Source of the DNA: Tabrizicola thermarum
Lineage (GTDB): Bacteria; Pseudomonadota; Alphaproteobacteria; Rhodobacterales; Rhodobacteraceae
NCBI RefSeq assembly: GCF_003574395.1
Contig: NZ_KZ984536.1
Location: 105,322 to 169,321, forward strand
DNA: 64,000 bases
Direction of reading: 5' to 3'
The notes under the pieces are model-generated. The model was not told the origin of the DNA. It did not search any database and was given only the letters and a program-made list of their open reading frames with translations. The position numbers were made by a program, and so were the translations under genes. Of this stretch, positions 61,580 through 64,000 are shown one piece after another. The stretch's first letter is position 1; the number at the start of each line of letters is the position of its first letter.

Positions 61580-62590
61580 TCAGCCCCGCCGTCCCCGACG
61601 CTCCCGCTTCGCTCCGGCATCGTCCCCCGTCCCGTCCGAGGCCGAGGAGAACGCGCCCAGCTTGGCCTGGATCACCTCCAGCGAGGGGCGGTTGCCCTTG
61701 GGACGGCTCTCCAGCGCCACCCGCATCGCGCGCAGGTGTTCCGGCATCGTGCCGCAGCAGCCGCCGATGATCCTGACACCCGCGTCGCGCGCCATCACCG
61801 CATATTCCGCCATCAGTTCCGGCGTGCCGTCGTAATGGATGTGGCCGTCATGGTACTTCGGGATGCCCGCATTGCCCTTGGCGATGATCGGCCGTTCGGT
61901 GCCCGTCGCCGCAAAGCCCAGCACCGTGCGCATCAGGTCGGACGCGCCCACCCCGCAATTGGCGCCAAAGGCGATCGGCGGGTTGACCAGCCGTTCGACC
62001 ATCTCGGCCATCGCGGCCGAGGTCGTGCCCATCATCGTCCGCCCTGCCGTGTCAAAGCTCATCGTGCCGCACCAGGGCATGTCGGCCCGCAGCGCCGCAT
62101 CGGCTGCCGCCCGGTATTCCTCGGGCGCCGAGATCGTCTCGACCCACAGGACATCCGCGCCCCCCTCCTTCAGCGCCTCGGCCTGTTCGTGGAAGATTTC
62201 CACCGCCAGCGCATGGGTCAGCGTGCCCATCGGCTCGAAGATCTCGCCCGTCGGGCCCATCGAGCCTGCAACGACCACCGCTCGCCCGGCCTTGTCGGCG
62301 ATCTCGCGGGCCAGTTCGGCGCCGACGCGGTTCAGCTCGCGCACCCGGCCTTGCGCATTGTGCAGCTTCAGCCGCGCCGCGTTGCCGCCGAACGTATTGG
62401 TGAGGAACAGGTCCGACCCGGCCGCGACGGCATCGCCATACAATTTGCGGATGTTTTCCGGCTTTTCGACGTTCCAGAACTCCGGCGGCTCACCCGAGGA
62501 CAGGCCCATGTTGAACAGGTTGGTCCCGGTTGCGCCATCCGCCATGATCCAGTCACGGGCGGCAAGCATCCGGGTCAGCGCGTCGGTCAT
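61580..62590 (-). CDS. bmt: Homocysteine S-methyltransferase module (betaine/B12-type, split methionine synthase)
   Basis: 336 residues from ATG 62590 (AAGGA 8 nt upstream; ATG 62599 would abut it). S-methyl_trans domain: MADGATGTNLFNMGLSSGEP, FLTNTFGGNAARLKLHN and AGSMGPTGEIFEPMG. Zinc-binding cysteines lie in GANCGVG and GGCCGTMP. It methylates homocysteine, taking the methyl group from methyl-cobalamin on the separate corrinoid protein encoded at 59559. The C-terminal 40 residues are a charged tail. Starts 12 bp after the end of the MprF-like gene on the same strand. Confidence 0.88.
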   Translation of the reverse strand: MTDALTRMLAARDWIMADGATGTNLFNMGLSSGEPPEFWNVEKPENIRKLYGDAVAAGSDLFLTNTFGGNAARLKLHNAQGRVRELNRVGAELAREIADKAGRAVVVAGSMGPTGEIFEPMGTLTHALAVEIFHEQAEALKEGGADVLWVETISAPEEYRAAADAALRADMPWCGTMSFDTAGRTMMGTTSAAMAEMVERLVNPPIAFGANCGVGASDLMRTVLGFAATGTERPIIAKGNAGIPKYHDGHIHYDGTPELMAEYAVMARDAGVRIIGGCCGTMPEHLRAMRVALESRPKGNRPSLEVIQAKLGAFSSASDGTGDDAGAKRERRGRRG

Positions 62591-62602
62591 TTCGGGCATC
62601 CT

Positions 62603-64000
62603 TCAGGCCTGCATATCCCCCTCCCTCTGCCATGGGTTGCGGCGATAGGCAATTTCATATTCCTCATCATGACCGGTGGTCCGCCTCATGCTGGCAAGCT
62701 CTCGCGGATGGCAGACGCGGCGCCAGATCTCGGCCCCGACGATCGCAAGGGCGGGATAGGACGGTGCTGCGATGTAAAGACGCTGCCAGCGCGGCGCGAA
62801 GCCGGACTTGAACTGGTCCAGCCCGCGCATCGCTTCGCCCGCAAGGCGCCGCCCCAACCGCGCGATCGGGCCGGTCTCCCCGCCCCGCGCCCCGATCGGG
62901 ACGGCGGCCAGCGACAGATGCTGCACCCCCTTCTCCCGCGCCGCGACAAGGGCTGCCAGGATCATTGCCTGCGCCGTGCCTTCGGGGGCTGTGGGCCCGG
63001 GGCGCAACAGGTCCAGCGTCCAGACCTGATCCGGCCCGATTCGGGTCGCATGAAAGCTGACAAAGCCCACCACCTCGCCACCCGCGCGGGCCACGACGAC
63101 GACCTGGCCCGCCAGATAGTCCGGGTCGAAACGCCCCATGGCAAAGCCGCGCTCCTTCCCGCGCGCCCGGATCCAGGCTGCGTTGAGCCGGCCCAGCGCA
63201 GCCCAGTCCGGCCGAGGCTCCACCGCAGCGGTCACACCCGCCGCCTCGGCCCGCCGCAGCTTGCGCCTGAGGCCCGCGCGCGCCGGGACGTCCAGCCGGA
63301 ACGCCATCGGGCAAAGCCAGGCCTCGCGCGCCACGGGAAGCACCCGCAGCCCCGCCCGCCGCGCCGCAACCGCCTGTCGACCGGACAGCTTGTACAGGAC
63401 CGGCCAGCGCCCTTCCTCCCGCGCCGCGCGGCAAAAGCGCGCAAGGTCCGCCACTGCCGACAGCGCGACCAGCCCATGTGCCGTCCGCCCGCCGACAAAG
63501 CCTTGCGGATGCGCGAAAAGCTCGCCCTGCGCGACAAGTCCCGCCTCGGCGATCTGCGGCGGCGGCACCGGGGCGCGCCGGGGCGCCCCGCGCGGCCCCG
63601 TGGCCGCCAGCAGCGCCACCCCGGCCCCGATCAGCGCGGGCAGGGCATAGGCGATCGCCCGCCAGGCCACCACAGCCGCCAGCAGCCCCGCCTGCGGCTC
63701 CCCCGGCAACAGCGCCAGAAGGACAATCTCGAACGCGCCCAGACCGGCAGGCGAGCCCGAGACCAGCCCCGCGCCCAAGGCCAGCAGGAACGCCGGCAGA
63801 AACACCGTCAGCGCCGGATCGCCCGGGATCAGCAGCCACAAGGCCACCCCCGCGGCCAGACAGTCGACCGCCGCCAGGGACAGAAGCCGCCCGATGGTGA
63901 AAAGATTCGGCACCCAGACTCGCCCCAGCGCCAGGGCCGCGCCCAGACCAAGGACCACCGCCGCCAGCCCCACAGGTGCAAGCCCGGCGAAAGGCGCATC
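62603..64000 (-). CDS. MprF-like phosphatidylglycerol lysyltransferase (DUF2156), N-terminus beyond window
   Basis: At least 465 residues; the frame is open through base 64000, so the start lies to the right. The visible N-terminal part holds several membrane helices with the flippase-domain motif SGSPAGLGAFEIVLLALLPG. The cytoplasmic C-terminal domain (from about residue 150 of the visible part) is a GNAT-like DUF2156 fold: ARAGLRRKLRRAEAAGV, AAWIRARGKERGFAMGRFDP and MRGLDQFKSGFAPRWQRLYI. Family members transfer lysine or alanine from tRNA to phosphatidylglycerol. In alphaproteobacteria, LpiA homologues aid acid tolerance. Confidence 0.86.
   Translation of the reverse strand, partial: DAPFAGLAPVGLAAVVLGLGAALALGRVWVPNLFTIGRLLSLAAVDCLAAGVALWLLIPGDPALTVFLPAFLLALGAGLVSGSPAGLGAFEIVLLALLPGEPQAGLLAAVVAWRAIAYALPALIGAGVALLAATGPRGAPRRAPVPPPQIAEAGLVAQGELFAHPQGFVGGRTAHGLVALSAVADLARFCRAAREEGRWPVLYKLSGRQAVAARRAGLRVLPVAREAWLCPMAFRLDVPARAGLRRKLRRAEAAGVTAAVEPRPDWAALGRLNAAWIRARGKERGFAMGRFDPDYLAGQVVVVARAGGEVVGFVSFHATRIGPDQVWTLDLLRPGPTAPEGTAQAMILAALVAAREKGVQHLSLAAVPIGARGGETGPIARLGRRLAGEAMRGLDQFKSGFAPRWQRLYIAAPSYPALAIVGAEIWRRVCHPRELASMRRTTGHDEEYEIAYRRNPWQREGDMQA

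Overview
The window looks like a chromosomal segment of an alphaproteobacterium of the Rhodobacterales (Rhodobacter/Paracoccus-like). The evidence is high G+C, tight ATGA-overlap operons, a permuted two-piece tmRNA encoding the tag ANDNRAPVALAA, an alphaproteobacterial SspB, a TrgA/TrgB pair beside cyclopropane-fatty-acid synthase and photolyase, a separate corrinoid protein next to a homocysteine methyltransferase, and DUF1194/DUF1638/DUF4169 genes. The genus cannot be fixed from sequence alone.

Layout, left to right. (1) 1-3.2 kb: an OmpR-type response regulator and sensor kinase (kinase cut by the window edge), divergent from a small exported protein plus a COG4705 multispan membrane protein. 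(2) 3.2-6.4 kb: a decayed mobile-DNA scar with a chimeric N-terminal dndD fragment, a small Dnd-associated gene, an apparently intact dndC, the C-terminal part of a large serine recombinase with its companion gene, and a phage/GTA tail-tip fragment. (3) 6.4-12.5 kb: ugpBAEC glycerol-3-phosphate uptake with a Pho box, preceded by a calcineurin-like phosphodiesterase and a TIM-barrel protein. (4) 12.7-19.0 kb: a ribbon-helix-helix gene with three upstream iterons, divergent from six overlapping genes for polyprenyl-phosphate-sugar or lipid A modification (GT2, LAB_N, two ArnT-like, two PAP2). (5) 19.6-27.5 kb: an amide-sensing operon, amiC-amiR(ANTAR)-Dpp-type ABC transporter-acetamidase/formamidase, with a hexaloop hairpin/terminator in the leader. 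(6) 27.7-31.8 kb: a Kef/YbaL-type antiporter, a class III aminotransferase and a GntR regulator sharing TTGATCAA sites.

(7) 31.9-45.8 kb: a large oligosaccharide locus. A minus-strand operon (ABC transporter, GH2 beta-mannosidase, TIM barrel, Gfo/Idh, GH43) and a plus-strand arm (LacI regulator, TIM barrel, Gfo/Idh) diverge around tandem LacI-type operators. (8) 45.9-49.9 kb: phr-cfa-trgA-trgB behind a promoter resembling the Rhodobacter RpoE/ChrR singlet-oxygen sigma factor consensus. (9) 50-58.7 kb: a class V aminotransferase, an orphan PotD-like binding protein, tmRNA, DUF1194, chromate transporter, SspB adaptor, methyltransferase, fumC and small genes. (10) 58.6-64 kb: DUF1638, a small membrane protein, a B12-binding protein, a radical-SAM protein, a homocysteine methyltransferase (split methionine synthase) and an MprF-like protein cut by the right edge.

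Most genes belong to known families. The points most worth following are the regulatory architecture (ANTAR hairpin, iterons, Pho box, LacI and GntR palindromes, RpoE-type promoter), the split methionine synthase with its uncharacterised partners, the scar carrying a dndC without its partners, and two families of intergenic repeats. Nothing seen here amounts to a clearly undescribed defence or mobile system.
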